Part shown: positions 1 to 9,358 of the stretch, one piece after another
How the letters are laid out: every line of letters starts with the position of its first letter
Position numbering within the stretch: the stretch's first letter is position 1
Source: Campylobacter sp. RM16187
GTDB lineage: Bacteria; Campylobacterota; Campylobacteria; Campylobacterales; Campylobacteraceae
Length of the DNA stretch: 64,000 nucleotides
Assembly (NCBI RefSeq): GCF_025319965.1
Contig: NZ_CP012549.1
Coordinates: forward strand, 1,178,001-1,242,000
Direction of reading: 5' to 3'
Program-made: the position numbers and the translations under genes
Notes under the pieces: generated by a model
The model's database searches: none
What the model was told of the DNA's origin: nothing
Seen by the model: the letters and a program-made list of their open reading frames with translations, nothing else

Positions 1-1
1 C

Positions 2-259
2 GAGGATGCTGATATAATTTTTGGTACAACATCAGATGATAATATAGAAAATAACAAAGTTCAAGTTACGATAGTTGCAACAGGTTTTAGGAGTAAAGAT
101 GAGATAAAAACCACTCCTGAGCAAAATAGCCAAGCCTTCTCAGGTAATCCGTTTTTAAATCAAAGACTACATAAACTTAAAGTAAGCGGCGGGTATGATA
201 GCGAAGAGGCTCAAGCCATACTTGAACTGCCTACATACATCAGACACCAAATGGACTAA
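2..259 (+). CDS. ftsZ: Cell division protein FtsZ, C-terminal part (5' end outside window)
   Basis: The frame is open from base 2 to a TAA at 257-259 and encodes about 85 residues. It matches the end of the FtsZ GTPase C-terminal domain (IIFGTTSDDN, VTIVATGF), then a short variable linker and a terminal peptide ending LELPTYIRHQMD. That ending is the conserved C-terminal tail by which FtsZ, the tubulin-like division-ring protein, binds partners such as FtsA. The GTP-binding half lies upstream of the window. A strong hairpin follows the stop, so ftsZ appears to end its transcript here. Confidence 0.93.
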   Translation, partial: EDADIIFGTTSDDNIENNKVQVTIVATGFRSKDEIKTTPEQNSQAFSGNPFLNQRLHKLKVSGGYDSEEAQAILELPTYIRHQMD

Positions 260-275
260 TAAATCCTCAAATTTT

Positions 276-312
276 AGATCCGCACAAGCCACTCTGCGGA
301 TCTAGCTTATTT
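276..312 (+). terminator. Rho-independent terminator after ftsZ
   Basis: A perfect 9-bp inverted repeat (AGATCCGCA at 276-284, TGCGGATCT at 295-303) with a 10-nt loop is followed by a T-rich stretch. It lies between ftsZ and the convergent MIP18 gene and could also act on the minus strand, where the T run is weaker. Confidence 0.8.
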
Positions 313-351
313 TATATTTAAATTTTAAACCCAAATTTATTTGAGCAAATT

Positions 352-642
352 TCAAGCCCCAAGAGTTGCTTTTACCTCATCACTTGCCATCGAGATATTC
401 CAAGCCGGCTCCCAGACCAAATTTATATCACATTCATTTACGCCTTCAACGCTTAAAGTCGCCTCTTTAACCCAGCTTAAGATAAGCTCGTGAAGCGGGC
501 AAGAGCGCGTTGAAAGCGTCATCGTCACAACCGCCTTATCATCGTTTGCCTCAACATCATATATAAGCCCCAAAGATACGATATCAAATCCCACTTCAGG
601 ATCAACTATATTTGAAAGTGCTTTATAAATTTTATCCCTCAT
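352..642 (-). CDS. MIP18/DUF59 family metal-sulfur cluster assembly protein
   Basis: This 96-residue protein has the MIP18/DUF59 (PaaD/SufT-like) pattern: an N-terminal KALSNIVDPEVGFDIVSLGLIYDV-type segment (about residues 7-30), the motif TRSCPLH with the family's conserved cysteine (about 46-52), and a C-terminal VWEPAW. Relatives help load or mature iron-sulfur clusters on target proteins. It is the last gene of a leftward cluster and its start overlaps the end of the membrane-protein gene by 11 bp, so the two are probably translationally coupled. The target is unknown; an enzyme of the neighbouring respiratory-looking cluster is an inference. Confidence 0.85.
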   Translation of the reverse strand: MRDKIYKALSNIVDPEVGFDIVSLGLIYDVEANDDKAVVTMTLSTRSCPLHELILSWVKEATLSVEGVNECDINLVWEPAWNISMASDEVKATLGA

Positions 643-1813
643 TTTTAACTCCGAATTTAGTGTATTTAAAAAAGTTTATTACATTAACCATAACTAGCAC
701 CACGCTTAAAACAAGGCAAATTTGGCTTAACAAATTTAAGTTGCCAAAATAAGCCGCAACAGAAACCGTCTGAAACACCAAAGATAAATTCGCCACCCAT
801 TTTATCATCATATCATCAAGCAAAGGCACCTTAGCCTTGCCTACAAATTTCGCCACATAATGATACCAGATTAAAAACGGCATAATCTTATAAAGATGTC
901 CGACGATAAAGGCGTATAAAAAGCCAAAAGTAAGCGTAAATACGGCAAATTCTATCTTATCAAGAGCTATACAAACTATGCAAACAAACAGCCAAACAAG
1001 AGCGAAAAAGACATTTAAATTCCAGTAGTCATAAGCCTTTCTAACTCTTTTTTTAAGTATCAAAAGCGCTTCAAGCAAAAAGCAAATCACACTCAAAGCT
1101 ATCAAAACAAGAGCGAATTCAAGGCTAAATTTAAGCGCCACACCGCCTACTAAAAATAGCGCGATAGATAGCTTGCTAAGATAAAATTTAAGATCATGCA
1201 CAAGAGCAAACATAGGCAAAAGCACGCTTGCAACGCCAACTATGATCAAAAATACAAAGCCGAGTACAAAGTAGATGTGATAATGCAAAACCAGCTCAAA
1301 ATCAAGCGCAAATTTACCGGACAGTATCAAGATAAGCATAAAGCCAAGCACGACTCCCACAAGCAAAAATAGAGCCGAAATAAGCAGCGCAACCACAGCC
1401 AAACCGCCTTTTTTGGCGCCTAAAAAGCTAAGCGCGTAAGTAACGGCAAAAAATAGTAGCGTGATAAATAAAATCCCGCCTCCCGCATGGATAAGTGCCA
1501 TCTTTTCAAGATACATCCCAAGGCTTAGCACCAAAACGCCGGCCGAATATAAAATCAAATTTAAAAAAGCAAATTTTATAGTCGAAAAAGCCTTTTCAAG
1601 GATAACGGAAGTAAGCTGATATAGCGCTCCGATAATGATGCTCATGACAAATCCCACGAGGTATACGTGGAAAAATCCAGCGGTTTTTAGGCTTGTAAGC
1701 GAGCTTAAATCAACTCCGAAAAAGACAAACACGCTTGCAAGCAAGAACAAAATCCCAACGATAAAATATCCGCCGACCAGACCAAACGGCGGAGCAAATG
1801 TGTTTAGCAGCAT
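632..1813 (-). CDS. Polytopic membrane protein with conserved-looking histidines (heme-copper-oxidase/NnrS-like)
   Basis: This is a 393-residue protein of about 10-12 hydrophobic segments. Histidines lie inside or at the ends of membrane segments: H49 (FFHVYLVGF), H109, H177 and H179 (LHYHIYFVLGF), H206, H306 (GHLYKIMPF) and H318 (WYHY). The HxxLxGF-type pattern and the paired histidines resemble subunit-I-like or NnrS-like membrane heme/copper proteins, but I cannot assign a family by eye. It starts directly after the DUF2249 gene and overlaps the MIP18 gene. DUF2249 and MIP18 genes are often found near nitric-oxide or respiratory genes, which makes such a role plausible but unproven. Confidence 0.6.
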   Translation of the reverse strand: MLLNTFAPPFGLVGGYFIVGILFLLASVFVFFGVDLSSLTSLKTAGFFHVYLVGFVMSIIIGALYQLTSVILEKAFSTIKFAFLNLILYSAGVLVLSLGMYLEKMALIHAGGGILFITLLFFAVTYALSFLGAKKGGLAVVALLISALFLLVGVVLGFMLILILSGKFALDFELVLHYHIYFVLGFVFLIIVGVASVLLPMFALVHDLKFYLSKLSIALFLVGGVALKFSLEFALVLIALSVICFLLEALLILKKRVRKAYDYWNLNVFFALVWLFVCIVCIALDKIEFAVFTLTFGFLYAFIVGHLYKIMPFLIWYHYVAKFVGKAKVPLLDDMMIKWVANLSLVFQTVSVAAYFGNLNLLSQICLVLSVVLVMVNVINFFKYTKFGVKNEG

Positions 1814-2161
1814 TTAGCCACCGCATTTTACGTTTGTATCTAGTGTCTGCGCGCTCGCGCCCTCTTTTAGGCTGATTATCACCTTTACCTCTTCGCCTTC
1901 AAGCTTTTCGTGGGTGATATCGTAGTTTTGCTCGATCTTTGGGATGAGAGCGACCGGATAGTGGTGATTTATCATCATTACTTTGCTTTTGCTGTCAGCT
2001 ATCAAATTTAGCGCCACAAGAGCATTTACCATTGGCTCAGGCGGCACGCATTTGCGCGAGTCAAACCCGATATACTCGACTCCGTCTTCGCTAAATTTAT
2101 AAAAAGGCAATGTCGCGCCCTCTACATTGATCTGCGTAGCGTTTTTGAAAAATTCATTCAT
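1814..2161 (-). CDS. DUF2249 domain protein (TusA-like fold) with C-terminal KCGG
   Basis: A 115-residue soluble protein. It has the DUF2249 pattern: a DSRKCVPPEPMVNALVAL segment (about 34-51) followed by KVMMINHHYPVALIPKI (about 60-76), matching the family's 'D.R..PPPEP' and 'HxxxPxxLxP' blocks. Two features stand out: a cysteine just before the PPEP motif and a second cysteine in the last four residues (KCGG). Small TusA-like proteins often carry or sense sulfur or metals, though no function is established for this one. It is the first gene of a three-gene leftward cluster, and a TATAAT box sits about 30 bp upstream. Confidence 0.7.
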   Translation of the reverse strand: MNEFFKNATQINVEGATLPFYKFSEDGVEYIGFDSRKCVPPEPMVNALVALNLIADSKSKVMMINHHYPVALIPKIEQNYDITHEKLEGEEVKVIISLKEGASAQTLDTNVKCGG

Positions 2162-2189
2162 TTTTTATCCTTGTTTAAGATTTAGGATA

Positions 2190-2195
2190 ATTATA
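2190..2195 (-). promoter_or_regulatory. -10 box for the DUF2249/membrane/MIP18 cluster
   Basis: ATTATA on the + strand reads TATAAT on the minus strand, 29 bp before the DUF2249 start codon, in the only gap ahead of the cluster. As in most Campylobacter sigma-70 promoters, no clear -35 is seen. Confidence 0.5.
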
Positions 2196-2332
2196 CTCTG
2201 AATTTTGGTGTGAAATTCTTGATTTGGTTCAAGATGTGTTTAATTTTTAAAAGCAGATATTAAATTTCATAGAGCAAATTTAAGCCAAATTTCTTTGTCA
2301 AAGCAGCTTAAATTTGCTAATTTGTTTAATTC

Positions 2333-3865
2333 TTAATGCAAGAAGTGTCTAACTCCGGTAAAGTATAGCGCCATGCCGTGCTCATTTGCAGCCTGCACAA
2401 CCTCATCATCGCGTATGCTACCGCCCGGCTCTATGATGGCTTTTACGCCCACTTCAGAGGCGATATCGATGCTATCTCTAAATGGGAAAAACGCCTCGCT
2501 GGCAAGCGCGCATCCGTTTAGATCAATTCCTAGATCGCGAGCCTTGTTTACCGCAGCCCTAGCAGCATCCACGCGGCTTGTCATACCCATACCGATAGCA
2601 ACCATGGCTGAATTTTTCACATAAACCACGCAGTTGCTCTTAGTAAGCGCAGCCACTTTCCAAGCTATCTCAAGGTCTTTTAGCTCCTCTTTGCTTGCCT
2701 CTCGCGTGGTTTGTAACTTCATATTTTCTAGCTCGCTAGGCTTAACCTCGTCGCTTTCTTGAAAGACAAATCCGCCGTCAACGTGCTTAAAGTCATATTT
2801 GTCGTTTGCTCTTGTTAGAAATTTATTACCTTGAGAGAAAATTTTGATACGTTTTTTTGACTCAAACACTCCAAGCGTTTCTTCATCGACGTTTGCAGCG
2901 ATTATCACCTCGACAAAAATTTCATTTATCTTTTCAGCCAAAACCTTATCAAGCGTGCCGTTTATCGCTACAACTCCGCCATAAGCCGAGATAGGATCGC
3001 ATTTTAGCGCCTCTGTATAGCTTTCAAGCAGGCTTGATTTCACCGCAAAGCCACAAGCGTTAGCGTGCTTTACGATAGCCACAGCCGGCGCTTCATCAAA
3101 GCTACTTGCAAGCATCAAAGCTGCGTTTATATCGGTCATATTGTTAAAGCTTGCTTCGCCTTTAAGGGCTTTAAAGTTGTTGCTAAAGAAGTAGTCAAAC
3201 TCATACAAAGCGCCCTTTTGGTGCGGATTTTCACCGTATCTGGTGTCAAACACCTTGCTAGCAGTGATAAATTTCATATCGCCAAAACCGCCGTTAAATC
3301 GCTCGTTCATATAATTTGCTATCATCGAGTCGTAAGCTGCGGTGTGCTCATAGGCTTTTATCATTAGCGAGCGTCTAAATTCGAGCGCATTTTCTCCGTT
3401 TCTTAAATTTTCAAGCACAGCCTCATAGTCAAGCGGGCTAGTTACGATATAGACATCTTTAAAATTTTTAGCCGCACTTCGCACCATCGCAGGTCCACCG
3501 ATATCGATATTTTCGATTATCTCTTCAAAGTCATCGGTTCTAATGGTAGTCTCTTTAAAAGGATACAAATTTACACAAACCAGATCGATCCTGCCGATAC
3601 CGTTTTGCTCGGCTTGCGCTACATGGTTTTTGTCATCTCTTTTATGCAAAATTCCGCCGTGAATTTTAGGATGAAGTGTCTTTACCCTACCCTCAAACAT
3701 CTCTGGACTCTTTGTGTATTCACTCACTTCAAGCGAATTTATGCCGCTTTGCACGAGCAGCTTATGCGTCCCGCCTGTCGAAAGTATCTCAAATCCAAGC
3801 GAAGCAAGCCCCTTAGCAAACTCCACAACTCCTTCTTTATCGCTTACACTGATTAACGCTCTCAT
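2333..3865 (-). CDS. purH: Bifunctional AICAR transformylase / IMP cyclohydrolase
   Basis: A 510-residue full-length PurH, which carries out the last two steps of IMP synthesis in the cytosol (formylation of AICAR, then ring closure). The N-terminal MGS-like cyclohydrolase domain begins [17 protein letters not shown] and has [10 protein letters not shown] and [10 protein letters not shown]. The transformylase domain has [16 protein letters not shown] and [10 protein letters not shown] (Lys-His motif) and ends near [10 protein letters not shown] and [10 protein letters not shown]. Its start overlaps the GNAT gene by 29 bp, so it is the last gene of the purL-to-purH operon. Confidence 0.97.
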   Translation of the reverse strand: MRALISVSDKEGVVEFAKGLASLGFEILSTGGTHKLLVQSGINSLEVSEYTKSPEMFEGRVKTLHPKIHGGILHKRDDKNHVAQAEQNGIGRIDLVCVNLYPFKETTIRTDDFEEIIENIDIGGPAMVRSAAKNFKDVYIVTSPLDYEAVLENLRNGENALEFRRSLMIKAYEHTAAYDSMIANYMNERFNGGFGDMKFITASKVFDTRYGENPHQKGALYEFDYFFSNNFKALKGEASFNNMTDINAALMLASSFDEAPAVAIVKHANACGFAVKSSLLESYTEALKCDPISAYGGVVAINGTLDKVLAEKINEIFVEVIIAANVDEETLGVFESKKRIKIFSQGNKFLTRANDKYDFKHVDGGFVFQESDEVKPSELENMKLQTTREASKEELKDLEIAWKVAALTKSNCVVYVKNSAMVAIGMGMTSRVDAARAAVNKARDLGIDLNGCALASEAFFPFRDSIDIASEVGVKAIIEPGGSIRDDEVVQAANEHGMALYFTGVRHFLH

Positions 3866-4346
3866 TTTTACTCCTCTTTCTGATATATCTTAAAATTTCA
3901 AGTTCGTTTAGCTCTTCATATCGCCTTGGCGCAAAACTCTCGTCGCGCTCAAAGCCAAATTTCTCATACACTTTGATAGCTATTTCAAGCTCTTTATTTG
4001 TATAAAGATAGGTTTGATTAAAATTTTCATCGCAAAATTTAATCGCCTCTTTTAAAAGCTCGTTTCCGATGCCTTTGTTTTGAAATCTCTCATCAACTAC
4101 AAACCATCTAAGCAGTCCCGCTTCATAAACCTCATCAACAGCGATACATCCAACCAAAACGCTATCTTTTATGCAAGTAAAAAGCTCTCGTTTTTCGCTT
4201 CCTAGACTTGCTACAAATTCAGCTATATCTTTAGCTATTTTTATTTCAAAAGCCTTGCCGAGATCAAATCTCTTTGCGTAATATCTTGCATTAAGCGAGA
4301 TGATATCGCCCACGCAGCCGCTTATATAGCCTTTAGTTATTTGCAC
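3837..4346 (-). CDS. GNAT-family N-acetyltransferase
   Basis: A 169-residue protein with the GNAT fold in its C-terminal half: [19 protein letters not shown] (about 80-98) contains the Q/RxxGxG/A acetyl-CoA pyrophosphate loop, and the final strand region has [12 protein letters not shown]. Such enzymes acetylate a small molecule or protein amine; the substrate cannot be predicted here. It overlaps djlA-like (14 bp) upstream and purH (29 bp) downstream, so its expression is tied to purine genes, although no purine role is known for it. Confidence 0.8.
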   Translation of the reverse strand: MQITKGYISGCVGDIISLNARYYAKRFDLGKAFEIKIAKDIAEFVASLGSEKRELFTCIKDSVLVGCIAVDEVYEAGLLRWFVVDERFQNKGIGNELLKEAIKFCDENFNQTYLYTNKELEIAIKVYEKFGFERDESFAPRRYEELNELEILRYIRKRSKNESVNQCKR

Positions 4347-5100
4347 TGCGCCCCTTTATCTCCTCATAAGCTTCGTTGATCTCTTGAAGTTTTCTGGTTG
4401 AGCGCTCGATAATCTCTTCGCTCTCACCTCTTCCCATTAAGATATCGGGATGATATTTTTTTACAAGCTCGCGGTAGCGCTTTTTAACCTCGCTAAACGG
4501 CGCGTTTTCACGAAGCCCTAGCACTCTATACGGACTCTTTTTATGATATGAGTCATCTTTTCTTTGCTCATATCTTTTTTGATCATAAAATCTATCAAAT
4601 TTATCAAATATCTCTTCCAATACCCTATCCGATATATTAAAGGCATCGGCTATTTGAGAAATTACAATTCTTTCCGCATTTAAAATTCTGCCGTCTATAT
4701 AAGCTAAATTTATAAGAAACGAAACCTTAGCAATAGCGTCATTTTTACTTAGCTTAAATTTTTCATAATACTCTCTAGCAACGTCATAAACATTATTTAA
4801 ATCCTCTTTTTGAGTGTTATAAATTTGCTTTAATTCATCTCTTTTTCTTGTATCACCACCTAACATAGAGGTTATATCGTCAAGTATCTCGCTTACTAGC
4901 TGAGCTTCCAGCTCACTTACCCTTCCATCGCTTTTAGCAACTTTTGCAAGCAAGGTTACTATATATTTAGCCTCCTCAAATAGGATTTTTTTTCTTGAGT
5001 TTTTAACGTTTTGCCTCATATTTTGAGGATTCTTACCAAAATCAAAGGCAAGCAGATATATGGCAAGAACAATAAGTATAATAATAAAAAAATTACCCAC
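4333..5100 (-). CDS. DjlA-like membrane-anchored J-domain co-chaperone (TerB + DnaJ)
   Basis: This 255-residue protein starts at GTG. It has one N-terminal membrane segment (about 4-20), a TerB-like helical domain (about 35-165, KSDGRVSELEAQLV and YIDGRILNAERIV) and a C-terminal J domain (about 190-250) with the HPD triad in KKYHPDIL. The order anchor-TerB-J is that of DjlA, which stimulates DnaK ATPase from the inner membrane. It overlaps the GNAT gene by 14 bp and lies 13 bp after the SDH-protease gene. Confidence 0.85.
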   Translation of the reverse strand: MGNFFIIILIVLAIYLLAFDFGKNPQNMRQNVKNSRKKILFEEAKYIVTLLAKVAKSDGRVSELEAQLVSEILDDITSMLGGDTRKRDELKQIYNTQKEDLNNVYDVAREYYEKFKLSKNDAIAKVSFLINLAYIDGRILNAERIVISQIADAFNISDRVLEEIFDKFDRFYDQKRYEQRKDDSYHKKSPYRVLGLRENAPFSEVKKRYRELVKKYHPDILMGRGESEEIIERSTRKLQEINEAYEEIKGRSANN

Positions 5101-5113
5101 TATTGCGCCTATT

Positions 5114-6172
5114 TTACCAAAGGTGATAGATAGTATTTTTTAGTTTGCCGTTAACTAGCTCATTTTTACGCCATGAGCTCTCGTCGTTCATCACGTTCCA
5201 GCGGCGCTCATCAGGGCGATAAAACCAGTCTTTATCTATCTGGAAATATATCTGCTTGCCGTTTGATTCGATGATATTTGCGATGTTGTTATCGTGATAG
5301 CTGTTTTCATCAAAGTCGGTAAACGCTCTTTGCCCCATCTCCGAGTAGAGTAAAGTAAGCTCCTGAAGCATTTCGTTTAGCTCATCATCCATCTTTTTTA
5401 CATGAAGCCCGATCTCTTCGGCCTCGCGAAAGAGTATCGGATACTCATGCGCAGGATAGTCGCTGTTTAGCCGCTCTGAAATTTTTTGAATTTTCTCTTC
5501 ATCGTCGATGTGATACCTCAAAATTTCACGACAAATTTTAAGTGAAAGCGAGCTAGCGCGATCAACCGCACCAAACACAAGCGGATGAATGTACTCGTAT
5601 AGCGATTTATACGGGTTTTCATCCTTATCTTTTTCGTTTGTTTTCCATAGCCTTATCACGCGGCTTAGCTCGTCCATCGACACGCTTACAAGCTCGTTGT
5701 TTTTATTTGTCGGACTTAGCTCATGCTTAAGCGAAGTATCAACGGGAGTTAGATACGCAAGCGGACCCATGACGATCTCGTTTGCACCAAGCGCCATCAT
5801 AGTAGCAGCCGAAGCACAGTTTGCCGGCACAAGGGCGGTTATGTTTTTGCAGTAGTTTCTAAGCGTGCTGATGATACGAAGCGAGGCGATACCGCTACCG
5901 CCGTCACTTTTAATAAACAAAAAGGCGTTTTGTATCTTTTTGCCCTTTAAAATTTCATACATCGCACTTGCGTCGTTACCGCACACACTGCCCGCATTTG
6001 AGTTGTAGTAGGTTATCAGCGAACCGCCAAGCTTCGCCTCTATCGCTTTTATGAGTTGCTGTGTTTCGTTAAATAAAATCGGAGGCTTAGCCACATTTCG
6101 CTGACCCATTTTCTGCTCTCTTTCCTGATCTTTTTCCTCAGTCTTCTTGTTTAATAACCCTAGCAAACTCAT
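5114..6172 (-). CDS. SDH-type (SppA/ClpP-like) serine protease family protein
   Basis: A 352-residue protein matching the serine dehydrogenase proteinase (PF01972) family of the ClpP/crotonase fold. Visible features are [16 protein letters not shown] (oxyanion-hole glycines) and [18 protein letters not shown], whose serine sits where the SppA/ClpP nucleophile lies, followed by [14 protein letters not shown]. The N-terminus is charged and carries no signal peptide, so it is probably cytoplasmic or membrane-associated. The C-terminal 60 residues are polar. It overlaps the end of purL by 35 bp. Its substrate is unknown. Confidence 0.8.
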   Translation of the reverse strand: MSLLGLLNKKTEEKDQEREQKMGQRNVAKPPILFNETQQLIKAIEAKLGGSLITYYNSNAGSVCGNDASAMYEILKGKKIQNAFLFIKSDGGSGIASLRIISTLRNYCKNITALVPANCASAATMMALGANEIVMGPLAYLTPVDTSLKHELSPTNKNNELVSVSMDELSRVIRLWKTNEKDKDENPYKSLYEYIHPLVFGAVDRASSLSLKICREILRYHIDDEEKIQKISERLNSDYPAHEYPILFREAEEIGLHVKKMDDELNEMLQELTLLYSEMGQRAFTDFDENSYHDNNIANIIESNGKQIYFQIDKDWFYRPDERRWNVMNDESSWRKNELVNGKLKNTIYHLW

Positions 6173-8333
6173 TAAAGTAAACCTCGCTCATCTCTTTTAA
6201 ATTTTCGCTCACGCCATCTATTTCAAATTTGCTTCCGCCCGTTACGCCTATCTTACTTATCTTAAGTCCGAATTTGCCTGCTAGTTCGCTAAATTTAGCT
6301 TCGTCTTTTACACCCACAACCGAGCGAGAAAAGCTCTCGTCAAATATCCATCTACTATCGCTAAATTTGCACTCGCATTTTGCACCTACGCCGCTCATGC
6401 AAGCCATTTTAGCAAGCGTCATAGCTACTCCGCCCGTGCCGACTGAGTTTGCAAATTCTAAAATTCCCGCCTTGTTTGCCTCTATCACAAGCTCCCAAAG
6501 CGCTCTTTCTTTTTTATAGTCGATCTCTTTTAGTTCGCCGCCAACGCAGTTATATAAATTTTTCATATAAAGGCTCGCTGCAAATTCGCCGCTAGTATCG
6601 CCTACAAGATATATCGGCGTGCCCTCTTTGGCAAAAACGCTTGGCAAATTTTTATGCGCGCACTCGTTTACGCCAACGCTTACTATAGCAGGTGTCGGAT
6701 AGACGCTTACGCCGTCCGTGTCGTTATAAAGGCTTACGTTTCCGCTTACAACAGGAGTAGTTAGCTCACGGCACGCCTCTTTGATACCCTCGCAACCTTG
6801 CGCAAACTGCCACATAACTTCAGGATTTTCAGGGTTTCCGTAGTTTAAGCAGTCAGTTATCGCAAGCGGCATAGCACCGCTCATAGCTACTTTTCTGCCG
6901 CTTAGCGCAACCGCCATGGCAGCGCCTATTTTTGGATTTACATAGTTGTGGCGAGGGCTACACTCCATACCCATAGCTATGGCTCTGCCGCTCTCTCTCA
7001 CGCGGATAACGCTAGCGCCTAAATTTCCGGGCTGCTTGATTGTGTTTGTTTGGATATTTGCATCGTATTGATCGTAGATCAAAGACTTATTTAAGATATG
7101 CGGATCGCGCAAAAGCTTATTAAATGCGGTTTTGTTATCAACTTTTTTAAATTTATCAAGAGTTACGCCCTTTATCTCATCAAGATAAGCAGGCTTTTTC
7201 GTAGAACGATCTAGTACCGGAGCAGCCTGCGCAACAGGATCTATCGGAATTTCGCCCGCAAGCTCGCCGTGCCAATAAAGCTGCATCTTGCCCGTATCAG
7301 TCACCTCTCCGATGATCTCAGCATCTAAGTCCCACTTCTTAAATATCTCTATAACTTTTTGCTCATAGCCTTTTTTAGCGCATATTAGCATTCTTTCTTG
7401 ACTTTCGCTTAGCATAAGCTCGTAAGGCGTCATGCCGCTTTCTCTCATCGGAACACGGTCAAGATACATCTTCATACCGCTTCCGCTGCGCCCCGCCATC
7501 TCAAAGCTGCTTGAGGTAAGACCCGCTGCGCCCATATCTTGGATACCTATGATGTAATCTTTCTTAAAGAGCTCCAAGCACGCCTCAAGAAGCAGTTTTT
7601 CTGCAAACGGATCACCCACTTGGACGGTTGGACGCAAGGATTTATTCTCATCGTTAAAGCTATCGCTTGCCATAACGGCTCCACCAAGCCCGTCACGACC
7701 GGTCTTACTTCCTACGTATATGACGGGATTTCCTATGCCTTCAGCCTTGCCGTAGAAAATTTCATCGCTTTTACAAAGTCCAAGTGCAAAGGCATTTACT
7801 AGGATGTTTCCGTTAAAGCTCTCATCAAAACTCACTTCACCGCCTACAGTCGGGATACCCATGCAGTTGCCGTAGTGAGAAATTCCGGCCACTACGCCCT
7901 TTACAAGATATCTTTGGTGGCGCGCTACGCTTGAGCTACCGCTAATTTGTCCGAATCTAAGCGAGTTCATGTTCGCCACGACTCTTGCGCCCATAGTAAA
8001 TACATCGCGCAAAATTCCGCCCACGCCAGTGGCTGCACCCTGATAGGGTTCGATAAAGCTTGGATGGTTGTGGCTCTCCATCTTAAACACAGCCGCAACT
8101 CCTTCGCCAACATCGATAACGCCTGCGTTTTCGCCCGGTCCTTGTATGACCCAAGGAGCCTTGGTCGGAAAGCCGCTTAGGTATTTTTTACTTGATTTAT
8201 AGCTGCAGTGTTCGCTCCACATCGCAGAAAATATCCCAAGCTCAAGCAAATTTGGCTCGCGTCCTAAAATTTTTAGTATATTTTCATACTCGCCGTCGCT
8301 AATTTTATGCGCTTTTATCGTAGCTTTATCCAT
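6138..8333 (-). CDS. purL: Phosphoribosylformylglycinamidine synthase subunit PurL (small type)
   Basis: At 731 residues this is the short PurL that works with separate PurS and PurQ subunits (not in this window) to make FGAM from FGAR, glutamine and ATP. Diagnostic motifs are [12 protein letters not shown] near the N-terminus, [19 protein letters not shown] (ATP/substrate loop), [18 protein letters not shown], and the second half-repeat with ALTDC-like [11 protein letters not shown] and [11 protein letters not shown]. It is the first gene of the leftward operon that ends with purH. Confidence 0.97.
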   Translation of the reverse strand: MDKATIKAHKISDGEYENILKILGREPNLLELGIFSAMWSEHCSYKSSKKYLSGFPTKAPWVIQGPGENAGVIDVGEGVAAVFKMESHNHPSFIEPYQGAATGVGGILRDVFTMGARVVANMNSLRFGQISGSSSVARHQRYLVKGVVAGISHYGNCMGIPTVGGEVSFDESFNGNILVNAFALGLCKSDEIFYGKAEGIGNPVIYVGSKTGRDGLGGAVMASDSFNDENKSLRPTVQVGDPFAEKLLLEACLELFKKDYIIGIQDMGAAGLTSSSFEMAGRSGSGMKMYLDRVPMRESGMTPYELMLSESQERMLICAKKGYEQKVIEIFKKWDLDAEIIGEVTDTGKMQLYWHGELAGEIPIDPVAQAAPVLDRSTKKPAYLDEIKGVTLDKFKKVDNKTAFNKLLRDPHILNKSLIYDQYDANIQTNTIKQPGNLGASVIRVRESGRAIAMGMECSPRHNYVNPKIGAAMAVALSGRKVAMSGAMPLAITDCLNYGNPENPEVMWQFAQGCEGIKEACRELTTPVVSGNVSLYNDTDGVSVYPTPAIVSVGVNECAHKNLPSVFAKEGTPIYLVGDTSGEFAASLYMKNLYNCVGGELKEIDYKKERALWELVIEANKAGILEFANSVGTGGVAMTLAKMACMSGVGAKCECKFSDSRWIFDESFSRSVVGVKDEAKFSELAGKFGLKISKIGVTGGSKFEIDGVSENLKEMSEVYFNEFARVIKQED

Positions 8334-8427
8334 TTTATCCCTTCAGAAAAAATTTTAATTATTTTACTGAAACAAGCATAAAAACTTCATAAACCAAGAG
8401 GCTTAGAAAGGATGTCAAGCCTAAAAT

Positions 8428-9280
8428 TTACACATCGTCAAATTTAAAATTTGAGCTGAAAAATAGCTCTTTGTTTTTTGCCACGACAGCTATGGCTATA
8501 AGCAAAAGTATAGCCGTTTGTATCACCTTGCTGTCAGGATGAGTTGCAAAAATTTCATTAGTCAAATTTGCAAAAAGATGAAAGAGGATGGCTATGGTTA
8601 TATTTCTGTTCGTTTTAAAATAAAGCCAGTTCATCAAGATCACAAAAACAAACAGGCTAACGATAAAATTTAAGCTATACAAAAGCCCGCTAAGAGCTAC
8701 TTCGCTATGATAATAGCCCTTGATAAAAGATAGGGGCAAGTGCTAAAGCGCCCAGTAAAAAGCAAATATCATAGATGAAGTAAAAAGGCTAAATTTCGCC
8801 CTTAATGCGTCTGTGCCGTAAGTGTGCCAGGCAAGCTCTTCTACAATTGCAGCAAAAATCAGTATAAACCACGAGTTAAACAAGGCAGACTCAAAGCTAG
8901 TTTTACCTGAGATATAAAACTGCTCCAAACCATGCCCAAAGATAAGCGATATAAATTGCGCCATCACAAGCGCTATAAAAGTAAGAAACAGGGCTAAAAA
9001 TAGATAAAATTTGTTTACGTTTTTAAGGCTAAATCTATGCTTTATATCTTTAAATTTGACCCCCTCGCGAGCAAATAGATAAAAAGCAATAAAACAAGGA
9101 GCTATCAGCCCTACGATACTTAAAATGCCTTGTAAAAAAGTAAAATTTAAAGCCTCAGGCAACCTGTTTAAGTAAGCCGCACCAAAGAAAAACATCCAAG
9201 GAATAATAAGCGAAGCAGAAAAGAAAAAATAGAGCCTTATTGTATCTTATATCAGGTTTCAAAATTCGCGCGTTCTTCAT
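8428..9280 (-). pseudogene. CPBP-family intramembrane metalloprotease, broken by a stop codon and a frameshift
   Basis: The remains of a single gene of about 280 codons. From the ATG at 9280 the frame reads MKNARILKPDIRYNKAL and then shifts within a T6 run (minus strand; + strand A6 at 9224-9229) into the frame FFSASLIIPWMFFFGAAYLNRL. That frame carries EELAWHTYG, the CPBP EExxxR-like motif. It is then stopped by TAG at 8743-8745 exactly where the family has ALWHLPL: the codons read W-A-L-stop-H-L-P-L, a TGG-to-TAG change. The same frame continues to 8428 with a third motif (LFHLFANLTNE). Two independent lesions make a functional product unlikely. CPBP proteins cleave membrane substrates or process peptides. 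Confidence 0.82.
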
Positions 9281-9358
9281 AAATTTATCTTGAATCACTT
9301 CATAAATATAACTCAAAAAGCAGTTTTTGCTCTAGTCTTGTTGCAAGATTTTTTAAAT

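Noticed and set aside
8428-9195. Two separate small membrane protein genes
   Set aside because: The pieces are in one frame split by a TAG at a conserved Trp codon and share one CPBP family layout, so a single broken gene explains them better.
9224-9229. Phase-variable homopolymer in the CPBP gene
   Set aside because: The run is only six bases, too short to be a usual Campylobacter contingency tract, and a second stop codon also breaks the gene.
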